Shown: positions 53,941-63,686, numbered from the stretch's first letter. The stretch is DNA of 64,000 nt from Streptomyces sp. 840.1 (GCF_003751445.1 NZ_RJUU01000002.1:186001-250000), one strand, 5' to 3'. Program-made: numbers and translations. The notes: generated by a model not told the origin, from the sequence alone.

Positions 53941-54737
53941 CGCCGGGATCGTCCTCCTTCATGGACTTCCTGACCGACCAGTCGCCCGCGATGCTGCCGG
54001 GCAACCGGCAGCTGCCGCCCATGAAGGGGGCCATCGAGGCCCCGCACGGGACGACCATCGTCGCGGCGTCGTTCCCCGGCGGCGTGGTGCTGGCCGGTGA
54101 CCGGCGGGCGACCATGGGCAGCATGATCGCGCAGCGCGACATCCAGAAGGTGTTCCCGGCCGACGAGTACTCGGCGGTGGGCATCGCCGGTACGGCCGGT
54201 CTGGCCGTGGAGATGGTCAAGCTCTTCCAGCTGGAGCTGGAGCACTTCGAGAAGGTCGAGGGTGCACAGCTCTCCCTGGAGGGCAAGGCGAACCGGCTCT
54301 CCACGATGATCCGGAGCAATCTGGCGATGGCCATGCAGGGTCTCGCCGTAGTGCCGCTCTTCGCCGGCTACGACGTCGACCGCGAGCGGGGCCGGATCTT
54401 CTCGTACGACGTCACCGGAGGCCGTTCCGAGGAGCAGGGCTACGCGTCCACCGGCTCCGGGTCGATCTTCGCCCGCACCTCCATGAAGAAGCTCTACCGC
54501 GAGGACCTGACGCAGGAGCAGACGCTCACTCTGGTCGTACAGGCCCTTTACGACGCGGCGGACGACGACTCGGCGACCGGTGGGCCCGATGTGGCCCGGC
54601 GTATCTATCCGATCCTCACCGTCATCACCGACGAGGGTTTCCGGAAACTCACCGAGACAGAATCCGCAGAGATTGCCCGGTCGGTTCTGGAACGACGGCT
54701 CGCCGAGCCTGACGGCCCGCGCGCCGAGCTGCTCTGA
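53892..54737 (+). CDS. prcB: 20S proteasome beta subunit
   Basis: The 281-residue Ntn-hydrolase precursor has a 53-residue propeptide that ends in His-Gly before the catalytic Thr54 ([23 protein letters not shown]); autocleavage exposes this Thr. Lys in the QKVFPAD region and other core residues are present. It forms the two inner rings of the proteasome. GTG 53892 with GAGGGA 5 nt upstream lies inside the end of the nuclease-like gene, so translation is coupled. Confidence 0.96.
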   Translation: MEANTRSTGRLPAAFLTPGSSSFMDFLTDQSPAMLPGNRQLPPMKGAIEAPHGTTIVAASFPGGVVLAGDRRATMGSMIAQRDIQKVFPADEYSAVGIAGTAGLAVEMVKLFQLELEHFEKVEGAQLSLEGKANRLSTMIRSNLAMAMQGLAVVPLFAGYDVDRERGRIFSYDVTGGRSEEQGYASTGSGSIFARTSMKKLYREDLTQEQTLTLVVQALYDAADDDSATGGPDVARRIYPILTVITDEGFRKLTETESAEIARSVLERRLAEPDGPRAELL

Positions 54738-54796
54738 CCGCCCCTTCCGAGGCTTCTTCGATGCTCTTGCCACTGACAGAAAGGGACGGATAGCCG

Positions 54797-55675
54797 GTGT
54801 CGACGCCGTTCTATGTCTCACCTCAGCAGGCCATGGCCGACCGGGCGGAATACGCCCGGAAGGGCATCGCCCGTGGTCGCAGCCTGGTTGTGCTGCAGTA
54901 CACCGACGGCATTGTGTTCGTCGGTGAGAACCCGTCCCGTGCGCTGCACAAGTTCAGCGAGATCTATGACCGGATCGGTTTCGCCGCCGCCGGTAAGTAC
55001 AACGAGTACGAGAATCTCCGTATCGGCGGTGTGCGCTATGCCGATCTGCGCGGATACACCTATGACCGTGACGACGTGACGGCCCGTGGACTGGCGAATG
55101 TCTACGCGCAGACACTCGGCACCATCTTCTCCAGTGCGGCCGAGAAGCCGTACGAGGTGGAGCTGGTGGTGGCCGAGGTGGGCGCCGCGGCGGACGGTGA
55201 CCAGATCTACCGGCTGCCGCACGACGGCTCGATCGTCGACGAGCACGGCTCGGTCGCCGTCGGCGGCAACGCCGAGCAGATCAGCACCTTCCTGGATCAG
55301 CGGCACCGCGACGGCATGTCGCTGGCCGAGGCACTGAAGCTGGCGGTGCAGGCGCTGTCCCGCGATCCCAACGGCAGTGAGCGGGAGATCCCCGCGGAGC
55401 GGCTGGAGGTCGCGGTCCTGGACCGTACGAGGCCGCAGCAGCGCAAGTTCAAGCGGATCGTCGGCCGGCAGCTCGCGCGGTTGCTGGAGGCCGACGGTGC
55501 CGGATCGACGCCGACGGACGCTCCCTCCGACACGGAGGACGGCGACGACACCACCTCGGCGGTGACCGGTACCGGCAAGCCGAGCGGCAAGAAGACCGTT
55601 GCCGACTCGGGCGATTCCGCAGATTCCGGTTCGGCCGACTCCAGCTCCACCGATTCGGGTGGGGACGTGGAGTAG
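54797..55675 (+). CDS. prcA: 20S proteasome alpha subunit
   Basis: The 292-residue protein forms the outer rings that gate the core and receive the ARC C-terminus. It has the gating N-terminus [54 protein letters not shown] and a family-typical core to about residue 235. A long disordered, Asp/Ser/Thr-rich tail (about 235-292) is typical of Streptomyces PrcA. GTG 54797 follows prcB by 59 nt. Confidence 0.96.
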   Translation: MSTPFYVSPQQAMADRAEYARKGIARGRSLVVLQYTDGIVFVGENPSRALHKFSEIYDRIGFAAAGKYNEYENLRIGGVRYADLRGYTYDRDDVTARGLANVYAQTLGTIFSSAAEKPYEVELVVAEVGAAADGDQIYRLPHDGSIVDEHGSVAVGGNAEQISTFLDQRHRDGMSLAEALKLAVQALSRDPNGSEREIPAERLEVAVLDRTRPQQRKFKRIVGRQLARLLEADGAGSTPTDAPSDTEDGDDTTSAVTGTGKPSGKKTVADSGDSADSGSADSSSTDSGGDVE

Positions 55676-55696
55676 TCCGCTCGGCCGTACGGCTCT

Positions 55697-55727
55697 GCCC
55701 CGGTCCGCCTCTCCGGCGGGCCGGGGC
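55697..55727. terminator. Bidirectional terminator
   Basis: A 13-bp stem with one G-U pair (55697-55709 with 55715-55727) and 5-nt loop lies between the converging prcA and LacI genes. Confidence 0.7.
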
Positions 55728-55731
55728 TCTG

Positions 55732-56769
55732 TCATGCGGGGCGGTCCGGGGGCGGGGGAGCGGAGGAGCCCCGGGCGACCAGGTGCACCGGCAGGCTGCC
55801 GGTCTCGGCCGTGCGGCCGTCCAGGACGGCCAGCAGGGCGTTCATGCCGCGTTCGCCGACCTGTTCGGCGGGCAGCCGCACGGTGGTGAGTTCGGGCTCC
55901 ACGGCGGTGGCCAGGGCCAGATCGTCGAAGCCGGTCACGGAGAGGTCGTCCGGCACCCGCAGTCCGAGCCGGCGGGCCGCCTTGCAGGCGCCCGCGGCCA
56001 GGATGTCGTCGTCGCAGACGATGGCGGTGGGGCGGGGGCCCGGCAGGGCGAGTGCGCCCTCCGCGGCCGCGCGGCCGGCCCGCACGTCCAGAGCCGCTCG
56101 CACGGTGCGTACATCGGTGCCCGGCACACCGCTCAGGGCGTCCCGGACGGCGTCGGCGCGCACCGCGAAGGTCCAGGTGTCGACGGCCGAGGCGAGATGG
56201 ACGAAGCGGCGGTGGCCGAGAGCGAGCAGATGCTCCGTCACCTGCCGCATCCCGTCGGCGACATCCAGGTTGACCCGGGCCGCCGGACCCGGGGCCGAGG
56301 GGTCGCTGTCGAGCATGACGAGGGGCAGGCCGGTCCCGTGCAGGGCGCCCAGCGCGTCGGCGGCCATCGATGAGGCGATCACCCCGTCGAGTGCGGCACG
56401 GGCCGAGGCGAAGGGGTCCCGGGCCGGGCCGGTGCCGTCGGGCGACGGGTACAGGACGACGCCGAAGCCGTGTTCGGCGGCGACCGAGGCGGCCCCGGTG
56501 TAGACCCGCGCGAAGAACTCGTTGGTGAGGGCGGGGACGACGAGCAGGGCGGTCCTGGTGCGGCCCAGGCGCAGATTGCGGGCGGCGAGATTCGGCCGGT
56601 ACCCGATCTCGTGGGCGGCCTGTCGTACGCGCTCCGCGGTGGCCGCCGAGACCCGGCCGCGCCATTTGCCGCCGAGGACCAGGGAGACGGTGGCCTGCGA
56701 GACACCGGCGGCCCGTGCCACGTCACGGCTGGTGGGCCGGGCGGGGGCGGGCTGGGCTGGGCTGGTCAC
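55732..56769 (-). CDS. LacI-family regulator
   Basis: The 345-residue protein has an N-terminal LacI helix-turn-helix (SRDVARAAGVSQATVSLVLGG, then RVRQAAHEIGYRPNLAARNL with the hinge helix) and a periplasmic-binding-protein-like effector domain (LPLVMLDSDPS, ALGHRRFVHLAS, LSVTGFDDLALA). GTG 56769 is chosen for GGAGG 5 nt upstream. It is divergent from the MFS transporter, separated by a LacI-like dyad, so it most likely controls itself and that transporter. Confidence 0.9.
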   Translation of the reverse strand: MTSPAQPAPARPTSRDVARAAGVSQATVSLVLGGKWRGRVSAATAERVRQAAHEIGYRPNLAARNLRLGRTRTALLVVPALTNEFFARVYTGAASVAAEHGFGVVLYPSPDGTGPARDPFASARAALDGVIASSMAADALGALHGTGLPLVMLDSDPSAPGPAARVNLDVADGMRQVTEHLLALGHRRFVHLASAVDTWTFAVRADAVRDALSGVPGTDVRTVRAALDVRAGRAAAEGALALPGPRPTAIVCDDDILAAGACKAARRLGLRVPDDLSVTGFDDLALATAVEPELTTVRLPAEQVGERGMNALLAVLDGRTAETGSLPVHLVARGSSAPPPPDRPA

Positions 56770-56847
56770 TCGGGCCTCCGGGCCGGTCGGGGCAGGCGCC
56801 GCGCGGTGGACCTGCGGACTGGTCACATGGTACGTATGAACCAGGAA

Positions 56848-56861
56848 GTTATACGTAAAAC
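56848..56861. promoter_or_regulatory. LacI-type operator candidate
   Basis: GTTATACGTAAAAC is a near-dyad centred on the CG typical of LacI-family sites. A related TACGTA copy lies at 56831-56836. Both are in the 132-nt gap between the divergent LacI and MFS genes. Confidence 0.5.
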
Positions 56862-56901
56862 CTAGGGTGGCCGAAAGGCGTCCCGGGGAGAGGGGCGGGA
56901 C

Positions 56902-58161
56902 ATGGCCGCGGGATATCTGGACATCCTCCGGGCGCGGCATGCCGCCCGGCTGCTGACGGGCACCCTCGTGGGGCGGCTGCCCAACGGCACCGCCCCCATC
57001 GCGATCGTGCTGTTCACCCGCGCGGAGGGCGGCAGCTACGCCCTCGCGGGGGCGCTGGCCGCCGTGTACGGGCTGGGCACGGCGGTCGGACAGCCGCTGC
57101 TGGGCCGCGCGGTGGACCTGTACGGGCAGCCGCGCGTCCAGTTGCCCGCCGCCGTGCTCTCGGCCCTCGGCATGGTGCTGCTCGCCGTGGCGGGCTTCGG
57201 GTCGCTGCCGCTCGCCTACGGGGCCGTGGCCCTCGCGGGCGTGGCCACACCTCCGCTGGAGGGGGGCCTGCGGGCCCTGTGGCCGAGCGTCCTGGGCAGC
57301 GAGGACCGGGTGCACCGGGCGTACGCCATGGACGCGGTCGCGCAGGAGGTCATGTTCACGGTGGGGCCGCTGCTGGTGACCGTGCTGGTCTCCCTCTGGT
57401 CGCCGGCCGCCGCACTGCTCGTGATCAACGCGATAGGGGTCCTGGGGGCGTTGTCCGTCGTGCTGTCCGCCCCGTCCAGGGCCTGGCGTTCCGCGCCGCG
57501 TGAGGCGCACTGGCTGGGCGCCCTCCGCTCGCCGGGGCTGCTGGCGCTCCTCGGTTCCTTCTTCTTCGTCGGGCTGGCGCTGGGCTCCATCACGGTGGCG
57601 GGTGTGGCGTACGCCGACGACCGGGGCCAGGAGTCCGTCTACGGCTGGCTGATGGCCGCCCTGGGGCTCGGCGCGCTGATCGGTGGCGTGGTGTACGGGG
57701 CGCGGCAGTGGGCGGGGCCGCCCGAGCGCCGGCTGCGGGTGATCGTGGCGCTGCTGGCGCTCGGCTACCTGCCGCTGACGCTGACCCCCGGTGTGGTGGC
57801 GATGACCGTGCTGGCCGGCGTCGCCGGGGTGTTCCTGGCGCCCGCGATCGCATGTTCGTTCATCGTCGTCGACAGGCATGCGCCGCGGGGCACGGTGACG
57901 GAGGCCTTCTCGTGGCTGGTGACGACCTTCGGGGTGGGCGCGGCGGCCGGGACGGCGGTGGCGGGACCGGTCGTGGAGCTGGGCGGGACGGCGTGGAGCT
58001 TCGCCGTCGCGGGGGCCGGTGGAGTGGCGGCGCTGCTGGTTCTGCTGGCGACCGGAAGGGTCCTCGCAGCTCCCGGCCGTAGTGCTGTGGCGGTGCGAGG
58101 ATCGGAAAATGATCGAAACGGTGCCGTCGAACCCGGTTTCAGCTCGGGCCATCAGGCGTAA
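56902..58161 (+). CDS. MFS transporter
   Basis: The 419-residue membrane protein has about twelve hydrophobic segments in two halves with a basic central loop (SAPSRAWRSAPREAHW). The N-terminal GRAVDLYGQPRVQLPAA carries the MFS loop 2-3 pattern in degenerate form. It is probably a drug or metabolite exporter; the substrate is unknown. Paired with a divergent LacI regulator, and ending 9 nt before pafA, so read-through into pafA is possible. Confidence 0.85.
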   Translation: MAAGYLDILRARHAARLLTGTLVGRLPNGTAPIAIVLFTRAEGGSYALAGALAAVYGLGTAVGQPLLGRAVDLYGQPRVQLPAAVLSALGMVLLAVAGFGSLPLAYGAVALAGVATPPLEGGLRALWPSVLGSEDRVHRAYAMDAVAQEVMFTVGPLLVTVLVSLWSPAAALLVINAIGVLGALSVVLSAPSRAWRSAPREAHWLGALRSPGLLALLGSFFFVGLALGSITVAGVAYADDRGQESVYGWLMAALGLGALIGGVVYGARQWAGPPERRLRVIVALLALGYLPLTLTPGVVAMTVLAGVAGVFLAPAIACSFIVVDRHAPRGTVTEAFSWLVTTFGVGAAAGTAVAGPVVELGGTAWSFAVAGAGGVAALLVLLATGRVLAAPGRSAVAVRGSENDRNGAVEPGFSSGHQA

Positions 58162-58170
58162 TGTTCAGTC

Positions 58171-59532
58171 ATGGACCGCCGCATTTTCGGGCTGGAGAAC
58201 GAGTACGGCGTCACGTGCACGTTCAGGGGACAGCGCCGACTGTCTCCTGATGAAGTGGCGCGCTACCTCTTCCGCCGTGTTGTGTCATGGGGCCGCAGCA
58301 GCAATGTCTTTCTGCGGAACGGCGCCCGCCTCTACCTCGACGTGGGATCGCATCCGGAATATGCAACCCCCGAATGCGACAACCTGACCGAACTGGTCAC
58401 TCACGACAAGGCCGGCGAGCGCATTCTCGAAGGCCTGCTTGTCGACGCCGAACGCCGTCTGCACGAGGAGGGAATCGCGGGCGACGTCTATCTCTTCAAG
58501 AACAACACCGATTCGGCCGGAAACTCCTACGGTTGCCATGAGAACTACCTCGTGGCCCGGCACGGAGAATTCTCCCGGCTCGCGGACATCCTCATTCCCT
58601 TCCTCGTCACGAGGCAGCTGATCTGTGGTGCCGGCAAGGTGCTGCAGACCCCGCGGGGCGCGGTCTACTGCGTCAGCCAGCGTGCCGAGCACATCTGGGA
58701 GGGCGTCAGTTCCGCGACGACACGCTCCCGTCCGATCATCAACACCCGGGACGAGCCGCACGCCGACGCGGAGCGCTACCGCCGCCTCCACGTCATCGTC
58801 GGTGACTCCAACATGTCCGAGACGACCATGCTGCTCAAGGTCGGCGCGACCGATCTGGTGCTCCGCATGATCGAGGCGGGCACGGTGATGCGGGACCTGA
58901 CGTTGGAGAACCCGATCCGGGCGATCCGGGAGGTCAGTCACGACATCACCGGGCAGCGCAAGGTGCGCCTGGCCAGTGGCCGCGAGGCGTCGGCCATCGA
59001 GGTGCAGCGCGAGTACTACGAGAAGGCCGTGGACTTCGTGGACCGCCGCGGCATCCGTACGGGCAACGTCGAGAAGGTCCTCGAACTGTGGGGCCGCACG
59101 CTCGACGCGATCGAGGCCGAGGACCTCGACCGGATCGATACCGAGATCGACTGGGTCATGAAGTACAAGCTCATCGAGCGCTACCGGGCCAAGCACAACA
59201 TGACCATGTCGAATCCGCGGGTCGCCCAGATAGACCTCGCCTACCACGACATCCATCGTCGCCGGGGCCTGTACTACCTGCTCGAGCGCAAGGGGCAGGC
59301 TGCCCGTATCTGCAATGACCTGAAGATCTTCGAGGGCAAGTCGGTGCCCCCGCAGACCACCAGGGCGCGGCTGCGCGGCGACTTCATCCGGCGGGCGCAG
59401 GAGCAGCGCCGGGACTTCACCGTCGACTGGGTCCACCTGAAGCTCAACGACCAGGCGCAGCGGACGGTGTTGTGCAAGGACCCGTTCCGTTCCGTGGACG
59501 ACCGAGTGGAGAAGCTGATCGCGGGTATGTGA
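58171..59532 (+). CDS. pafA: Pup ligase PafA
   Basis: The 453-residue glutamine-synthetase-like ligase joins the C-terminal Glu of Pup to substrate lysines using ATP. It has metal/ATP Glu9 and Glu11 (FGLENEYG), catalytic Asp57 ([21 protein letters not shown]) and [24 protein letters not shown]. It lacks the Dop loop, which separates it from its paralogue Dop 5 kb upstream. The length is normal. A 24-bp palindrome and a terminator hairpin follow. Confidence 0.97.
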   Translation: MDRRIFGLENEYGVTCTFRGQRRLSPDEVARYLFRRVVSWGRSSNVFLRNGARLYLDVGSHPEYATPECDNLTELVTHDKAGERILEGLLVDAERRLHEEGIAGDVYLFKNNTDSAGNSYGCHENYLVARHGEFSRLADILIPFLVTRQLICGAGKVLQTPRGAVYCVSQRAEHIWEGVSSATTRSRPIINTRDEPHADAERYRRLHVIVGDSNMSETTMLLKVGATDLVLRMIEAGTVMRDLTLENPIRAIREVSHDITGQRKVRLASGREASAIEVQREYYEKAVDFVDRRGIRTGNVEKVLELWGRTLDAIEAEDLDRIDTEIDWVMKYKLIERYRAKHNMTMSNPRVAQIDLAYHDIHRRRGLYYLLERKGQAARICNDLKIFEGKSVPPQTTRARLRGDFIRRAQEQRRDFTVDWVHLKLNDQAQRTVLCKDPFRSVDDRVEKLIAGM

Positions 59533-59557
59533 GCCGCCGCAGGAAGTGCTTCGGCTC

Positions 59558-59581
59558 CCTGGGCCTGTCGACAGGCCCAGG
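59558..59581. repeat. 24-bp perfect palindrome
   Basis: Two 12-nt exact complementary halves with no loop, centre CTGTCGACAG, lie 25 nt after the pafA stop and just before a second hairpin. Confidence 0.65.
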
Positions 59582-59589
59582 TGCGACTC

Positions 59590-59620
59590 GGGCCCCGTAC
59601 GTTCCTCGTGCGGGGCCCTT
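59590..59620 (+). terminator. Terminator hairpin after pafA
   Basis: An 8-bp GC stem (59590-59597 with 59611-59618), extended by further pairs toward the loop, is followed by a short T-run. Confidence 0.65.
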
Positions 59621-59695
59621 TCCACGCCCTAGAGTGTCGGGGACCCCCACGGGGCCTGCCCCACCCACATGTGTCGTCTGAGATCTGAGGAACCA

Positions 59696-60652
59696 GTGCG
59701 CCGACTTGCCGGCCTTCTAGTCGTCCCCCTGCTGCTGCTGTCAGCGGCCTGCGGTAGCGACGACAAGGGCTCCGACTCCGCTTCCGCCTCCGCGTCCGCT
59801 CCCTCCAAGGGTGGATTCCCCGCCATCACCGCGGGCGCGAAGTTCGGCGAGAAGCCCACTCTGGCCAAGGGCACGGGGACGCCGCCCAAGGAGCTCAAGA
59901 CCAACGTTGTCAGTGAGGGTGACGGCGCGAAGCTCAAGAACGGCGACGCGATCCAGGTCAACTACCTCGGGCAGGCGTGGGACTCCACCAAGCCGTTCGA
60001 CAACAGTTTCGACCGCAAGCAGCCGTTCGACCTGACGCTCGGCGCCGGCATGGTCATCCAGGGCTGGGACAAGGGCCTGGTCGGCCAGAAGGTCGGCAGC
60101 CGGGTCGAGCTGGTCATTCCGCCGGACCTCGGTTACGGAGCGCAGGGCCAGGGCGACATCAAGCCGAACGCGACCCTGGTCTTCGTCGTCGACATCCTGA
60201 AGGCGAAGCAGATTCCGGCGTCGGCCAAGGGCAGCGAGGTCGCCCAGGACAACGTCGACCTGCCGAAGGTGGGCACCAACACGGACGGCAAGGCGCCGAC
60301 CGTCAAGATCCCCAGCAAGTCCACTCCGCCGAAGAAGCTGGTCTCCAACTATGTGCTGGAGTCCAAGGGCGAGGTCGTGAAGGACACCGACAGTGTCGTC
60401 GTGAACTACGTGGGCCTGCTGTGGAAGGACGGCAAGACGTTCGACAGCACCTACGCGACGGGCAAGACGCAGACCTTCCCGCTGGCCCAGGTCACCCTCA
60501 AGGGACTGAAGAACGGGCTGATCGGGAAGAAGATCGGCAGCCGTGTGCTGCTCGTCGTCCCGCCGGACCAGGCCTTCGGCAGCAAGGCGCAGCAGTCCAT
60601 CCCGGCGAACTCGACGCTGGTCTTCGCCGTGGACATCCTGGCAAAGATGTAA
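59696..60652 (+). CDS. Lipoprotein with two FKBP domains
   Basis: The 318-residue protein has a signal peptide with lipobox around Cys19 (LLSAACGSD), a Ser/Ala linker and two FKBP-type peptidyl-prolyl isomerase domains: about 70-155 (VNYLGQAWDSTKPFDNSF, VIQGWDKGLVGQKVG, IPPDLGYGAQGQGDIKPNATLVFVVDI) and about 215-318 (VNYVGLLWKDGKTFDSTY, LKGLKNGLIGKKIGSR, IPANSTLVFAVDI). The second lacks the Trp of the binding-pocket motif. It would help fold exported proteins. GTG 59696 has GAGG upstream. Confidence 0.9.
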   Translation: MRRLAGLLVVPLLLLSAACGSDDKGSDSASASASAPSKGGFPAITAGAKFGEKPTLAKGTGTPPKELKTNVVSEGDGAKLKNGDAIQVNYLGQAWDSTKPFDNSFDRKQPFDLTLGAGMVIQGWDKGLVGQKVGSRVELVIPPDLGYGAQGQGDIKPNATLVFVVDILKAKQIPASAKGSEVAQDNVDLPKVGTNTDGKAPTVKIPSKSTPPKKLVSNYVLESKGEVVKDTDSVVVNYVGLLWKDGKTFDSTYATGKTQTFPLAQVTLKGLKNGLIGKKIGSRVLLVVPPDQAFGSKAQQSIPANSTLVFAVDILAKM

Positions 60653-60695
60653 GACTGTCCCGGTTGCCCAGTTCATCATTTAGAGGAGCAAGTCA

Positions 60696-61070
60696 GTGAG
60701 CATCGAGAAGCCCGAGATCGACTTCCCGGGTGGCGAGCCGCCGGCCGACCTGGAGATCAAGGAGATCTGGGAGGGTGACGGTCCCGTCGCCCAGGCCGGT
60801 CAGACCGTCTCCGTCCACTACGTGGGCGTGGCCTTCTCCACCGGTGAGGAGTTCGACGCCTCCTGGAACCGCGGTACGCCGCTCCAGTTCCAGCTCGGTG
60901 CCGGCCAGGTCATCAAGGGCTGGGACCAGGGCGTGCAGGGCATGAAGGTCGGCGGCCGTCGCCAGCTGACCATTCCCTCGCACCTCGCCTACGGTGACCG
61001 CGGCGCCGGCGGCGGCGCGATCGCCCCGGGCGAGACGCTGATCTTCGTCTGCGACCTGGTCGCTGTCTGA
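60696..61070 (+). CDS. Cytoplasmic FKBP-type prolyl isomerase
   Basis: The 124-residue single-domain FKBP has VHYVGVAFSTGEEFDASWNRGTPLQFQLG, VIKGWDQGVQGMKVGGRRQL, IPSHLAYGDRGAGGGAIAPGETLIFVCDL, with all binding-pocket aromatics including Trp. It has no signal sequence. It follows the two-domain FKBP lipoprotein by 43 nt with a GAGGAG ribosome binding site, so the two are probably co-transcribed. Confidence 0.93.
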   Translation: MSIEKPEIDFPGGEPPADLEIKEIWEGDGPVAQAGQTVSVHYVGVAFSTGEEFDASWNRGTPLQFQLGAGQVIKGWDQGVQGMKVGGRRQLTIPSHLAYGDRGAGGGAIAPGETLIFVCDLVAV

Positions 61071-61087
61071 TCCCGCACCTGTGTGCT

Positions 61088-61121
61088 GCGAGGGCCCGTG
61101 CCGCAAGGCACGGGCCCTCGC
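61088..61121 (+). terminator. Terminator after FKBP gene
   Basis: A perfect 15-bp stem (61088-61102 with 61107-61121) with a GCAA tetraloop is followed by TTTCG. Confidence 0.88.
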
Positions 61122-61184
61122 TTTCGTCCGGGCACTCCGGAGCGGTACGGTCGACGGTCGTAGAGCAAAACAGAAAGGGCGTCG

Positions 61185-62138
61185 ATGGCGATTGCCAAGG
61201 CCGAGCGGCTGATGAACCTGGCGCTGTGTCTGCTGGGGACCCGGCGCCCGCTCAGCAAGCGCGAACTGCGCGGTTCCATCGAGGCCTACCTGGAGGCGGG
61301 CTCCGACGACGCCTTCAACCGGATGTTCGAGCGCGACAAGGACGATCTGCGCGAGCTCGGTCTGGTCATCGAGACCGTGGAGAACCTGGACGGCGACACC
61401 GGCTATCTCGCCCGTCGCGACAGCAACCGGCTGCCCCCGATCACGCTGGACGCCGAGGAGGCCGCCGCGCTCGGGCTGGCCGCCAAGGTGTGGCAGCAGG
61501 CCCGGCTGGCCGGTGCGGCCAGTGGCGCCCTGCAGAAGCTGCGGGCGGCGGGCATGCCGGAGGCCGAGGACGCGTACGAGGTGCACAGCGCCCTCGAACC
61601 CCGTATCCCCGTTCACGAGGCCGCGTTCGAACCGCTGATGCTGGCCTGCCGGGACCGCCGCCCGGTGACGTTCGACTACCGCAAGGCCAATGCCGCCCGC
61701 CCCGAGCAGCGGCAGGTCGAACCGTGGACGCTGGAGTGCTGGCGCGGCCACTGGTATCTGGCCGGCTGGGACCGGGGCAGGGGCGCGGAGCGGGTGTTCC
61801 GGCTCTCCCGGATCGCCGGCAAGGTGCGCTCCCGGGCCGGCGCGTTCACCGCCGAGGTGCCCGACGTCGTCACCGTCCGTGAGACCGTCGAGAGCTGGGC
61901 GGGGGAGACGGCGACCCGGACCGCGCTGATCAGGCTGCGGACCGGTTCCGGCTACCCGCTGCGGGCCCGTGCCACATCGGTACGGGAACTCGGTGACGGG
62001 TGGGAGGAGTTGGAGATTCCGTACGGACACGGTCTGGACGCCTGGCTCGTCGAGTTCGGTCCGGACGTGGTCGTGCGGGAACCTGCGGATCTGCGGGCCG
62101 ACGTGGTGGACCGGCTGCGCGCCGTGGCCAAGGACTGA
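61185..62138 (+). CDS. pafB: WYL-domain regulator PafB
   Basis: The 317-residue protein has an N-terminal winged helix (AKAERLMNLALCLLGTRRPLSKRELRGSIEAYL), then a WYL domain (VTFDYRKANAARPEQRQVEPWTLECWRGHWYLAGWD, with Trp-Tyr-Leu) and a WCX C-terminal region. With PafC it forms a heterodimer that activates DNA-damage genes in mycobacteria, independent of LexA. PafC starts 13 nt after its stop. Confidence 0.94.
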   Translation: MAIAKAERLMNLALCLLGTRRPLSKRELRGSIEAYLEAGSDDAFNRMFERDKDDLRELGLVIETVENLDGDTGYLARRDSNRLPPITLDAEEAAALGLAAKVWQQARLAGAASGALQKLRAAGMPEAEDAYEVHSALEPRIPVHEAAFEPLMLACRDRRPVTFDYRKANAARPEQRQVEPWTLECWRGHWYLAGWDRGRGAERVFRLSRIAGKVRSRAGAFTAEVPDVVTVRETVESWAGETATRTALIRLRTGSGYPLRARATSVRELGDGWEELEIPYGHGLDAWLVEFGPDVVVREPADLRADVVDRLRAVAKD

Positions 62139-62151
62139 GGGGACCGTATTC

Positions 62152-63108
62152 ATGGCCACGAACGCCATCGACCAGACCCGCCGGATGCTCTCGCTGGTGA
62201 CGTATCTGCGTGAGCGCCCCGGCGCGCACGTCCAGGACGTCGCGCGGGCCTTCGGGATCACCGAGGACGAGCTCATCTCGGACCTCGACGTCCTGCCGAT
62301 GTGCGGGACCAGCTTCCGCGGCGGCGATCTGCTGGACATCGACACCGACGGCGACCGGATCTGGTGGCACAACCCGGACGACGTCGCGGAGCCGCTCCGG
62401 CTCGCCGCCGACGAGGCGACCGCCCTGCTGGTCGCCGCCCGCGCCGTCGCGACGCTGCCCGGACTGCGGGAGAGCGACCGGCAGGCACTGCTGCGCGCGA
62501 CCGCCAAGCTGGAGGCCGCCGCCGGTGAGGTGGGGGCGGCGAGCTCCCGGCTCTCGGTCACCTTCGAGTCCGAGGGCGGCGTCTTCGCGGACGTGGACCG
62601 GGCGATCTCCGAGCGGCGCCGGCTTTGGCTGCGCTACTACTCGCCCGCGCGCGACGAGCTGACCGAGCGCGAGGTGGACCCGATCCGCCTCTTCGCCGTC
62701 GGGCACACCTATATGGAGGCCTGGTGCCGCTCCTCCGAGGACCGGCGCACCTTCCGCCTCGACCGGGTCGCGGAGATCCGGCTGCTCGACGAGCCGGCCG
62801 CGCCGCCCGAGCTGGAGCTGCGGGATCTGTCGGAGGGGCTGGTCCAGCCCGCCGCCGGGGATCCGGAGGTCGTGGTGGAGGTCGGCCCCGGCGGGCGCTG
62901 GGTCGCCGAGTACTACCCGCACGACAGCGCCCACGAGCTGCCCGACGGCGGTCTGCGGATCACCCTGCGGACGCCCGACCCGGCCTCGCTGCGCCGTCTC
63001 GCGCTCCGGCTCGGCCGGGAGGGGCGCATCGTCTCGCCGCCGGAGCTGGCCGAGAGCGCGCGGCGCGCGGCACGGGCGGCGCTCACCGCCTACGACGGCC
63101 CGGCCTGA
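62152..63108 (+). CDS. pafC: WYL-domain regulator PafC
   Basis: The 318-residue paralogue of PafB has a winged helix (MLSLVTYLRERPGAHVQDVARAFGITEDELISDL), WYL domain (LRYYSPARDELTEREVDPIRLFAVGHTYMEAWCRSSEDRRTFRLDRV, where WYL is diverged) and WCX region (VVEVGPGGRWVAEYY). It is required with PafB for activation. The start ATG 62152 is the family start. The pair lies downstream of the Pup-ligase genes they are named for. Confidence 0.94.
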   Translation: MATNAIDQTRRMLSLVTYLRERPGAHVQDVARAFGITEDELISDLDVLPMCGTSFRGGDLLDIDTDGDRIWWHNPDDVAEPLRLAADEATALLVAARAVATLPGLRESDRQALLRATAKLEAAAGEVGAASSRLSVTFESEGGVFADVDRAISERRRLWLRYYSPARDELTEREVDPIRLFAVGHTYMEAWCRSSEDRRTFRLDRVAEIRLLDEPAAPPELELRDLSEGLVQPAAGDPEVVVEVGPGGRWVAEYYPHDSAHELPDGGLRITLRTPDPASLRRLALRLGREGRIVSPPELAESARRAARAALTAYDGPA

Positions 63109-63126
63109 GGGGAGGGCGCAGGAGAT

Positions 63127-63405
63127 ATGAGCAAGCTGTCCGCGGTGTCGGATGTCTCGTCCGTCGCGACCGTTCTCGTTCCCGAGTCCGTACGGTTCAG
63201 GGCCGCCTGTCCGGACTGCCGCGCGCGGTTCGAGCTGGCGGCCGGCGCCATCCGGCTCGCGATCGGTGCCACCAGCCGGACGACGTTCTACTCCTTCACC
63301 TGCCCCGGGTGCGACGCCGCCGTCCGCAGACCTGCGGGGGACCGGATAGTCGAGCTCCTCACCGACGGCGGCGTACGGACGCTGCGCCTGCACACCGGCT
63401 CGTAG
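63127..63405 (+). CDS. Small zinc-ribbon-like protein
   Basis: The 92-residue protein has two CxxC motifs (ACPDCRARF and TCPGCDAAV) about 30 residues apart, the pattern of a zinc ribbon. A conserved N-terminal VLVPESVRF and a C-terminal IVELLTDGGVRTLRLHTG flank it. It lies 18 nt after pafC and so may share its transcript. The function is unknown. Confidence 0.75.
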   Translation: MSKLSAVSDVSSVATVLVPESVRFRAACPDCRARFELAAGAIRLAIGATSRTTFYSFTCPGCDAAVRRPAGDRIVELLTDGGVRTLRLHTGS

Positions 63406-63488
63406 GAACCGGACCCCACCAGCCCTCGGACAGCCGGATCACACCGGTCTGTCCGGACCCGGACACGAGACACATCGAGGCTCTGCGC

Positions 63489-63686
63489 ATGTTCTGGCCC
63501 ATGCTCGCCATCGCCCTGGGGTTCCTCGGCATCGCCGTCCTGGGCGTGCTGGCCATCAGGGTGTTCATCGAGGCCCAGCGCCTCGGCCACCAGGTGACCC
63601 TTACCACGGAGCGCATCAACCGGGCCGCCGAGGATCTGGAGCAAGCGGCCACCGATCTCGCGGCCACGGGTGAAACCCTGAGGTAG
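63489..63686 (+). CDS. Small membrane protein
   Basis: The 65-residue protein has one N-terminal transmembrane helix (MFWPMLAIALGFLGIAVLGVLAIRVF) and a cytoplasmic amphipathic helix (VTLTTERINRAAEDLEQAATDLA) that could form a coiled coil. It stands between pafC and tatA. The ribosome binding site is weak. The function is unknown; similar proteins of this layout exist in actinobacteria. Confidence 0.6.
   Translation: MFWPMLAIALGFLGIAVLGVLAIRVFIEAQRLGHQVTLTTERINRAAEDLEQAATDLAATGETLR

Noticed and set aside
56770..58152. Minus-strand extension of the LacI gene frame across the MFS gene
   Set aside because: The LacI protein has a good start at 56769. Beyond it the frame is Arg/His/Gln-rich antisense of the MFS gene.
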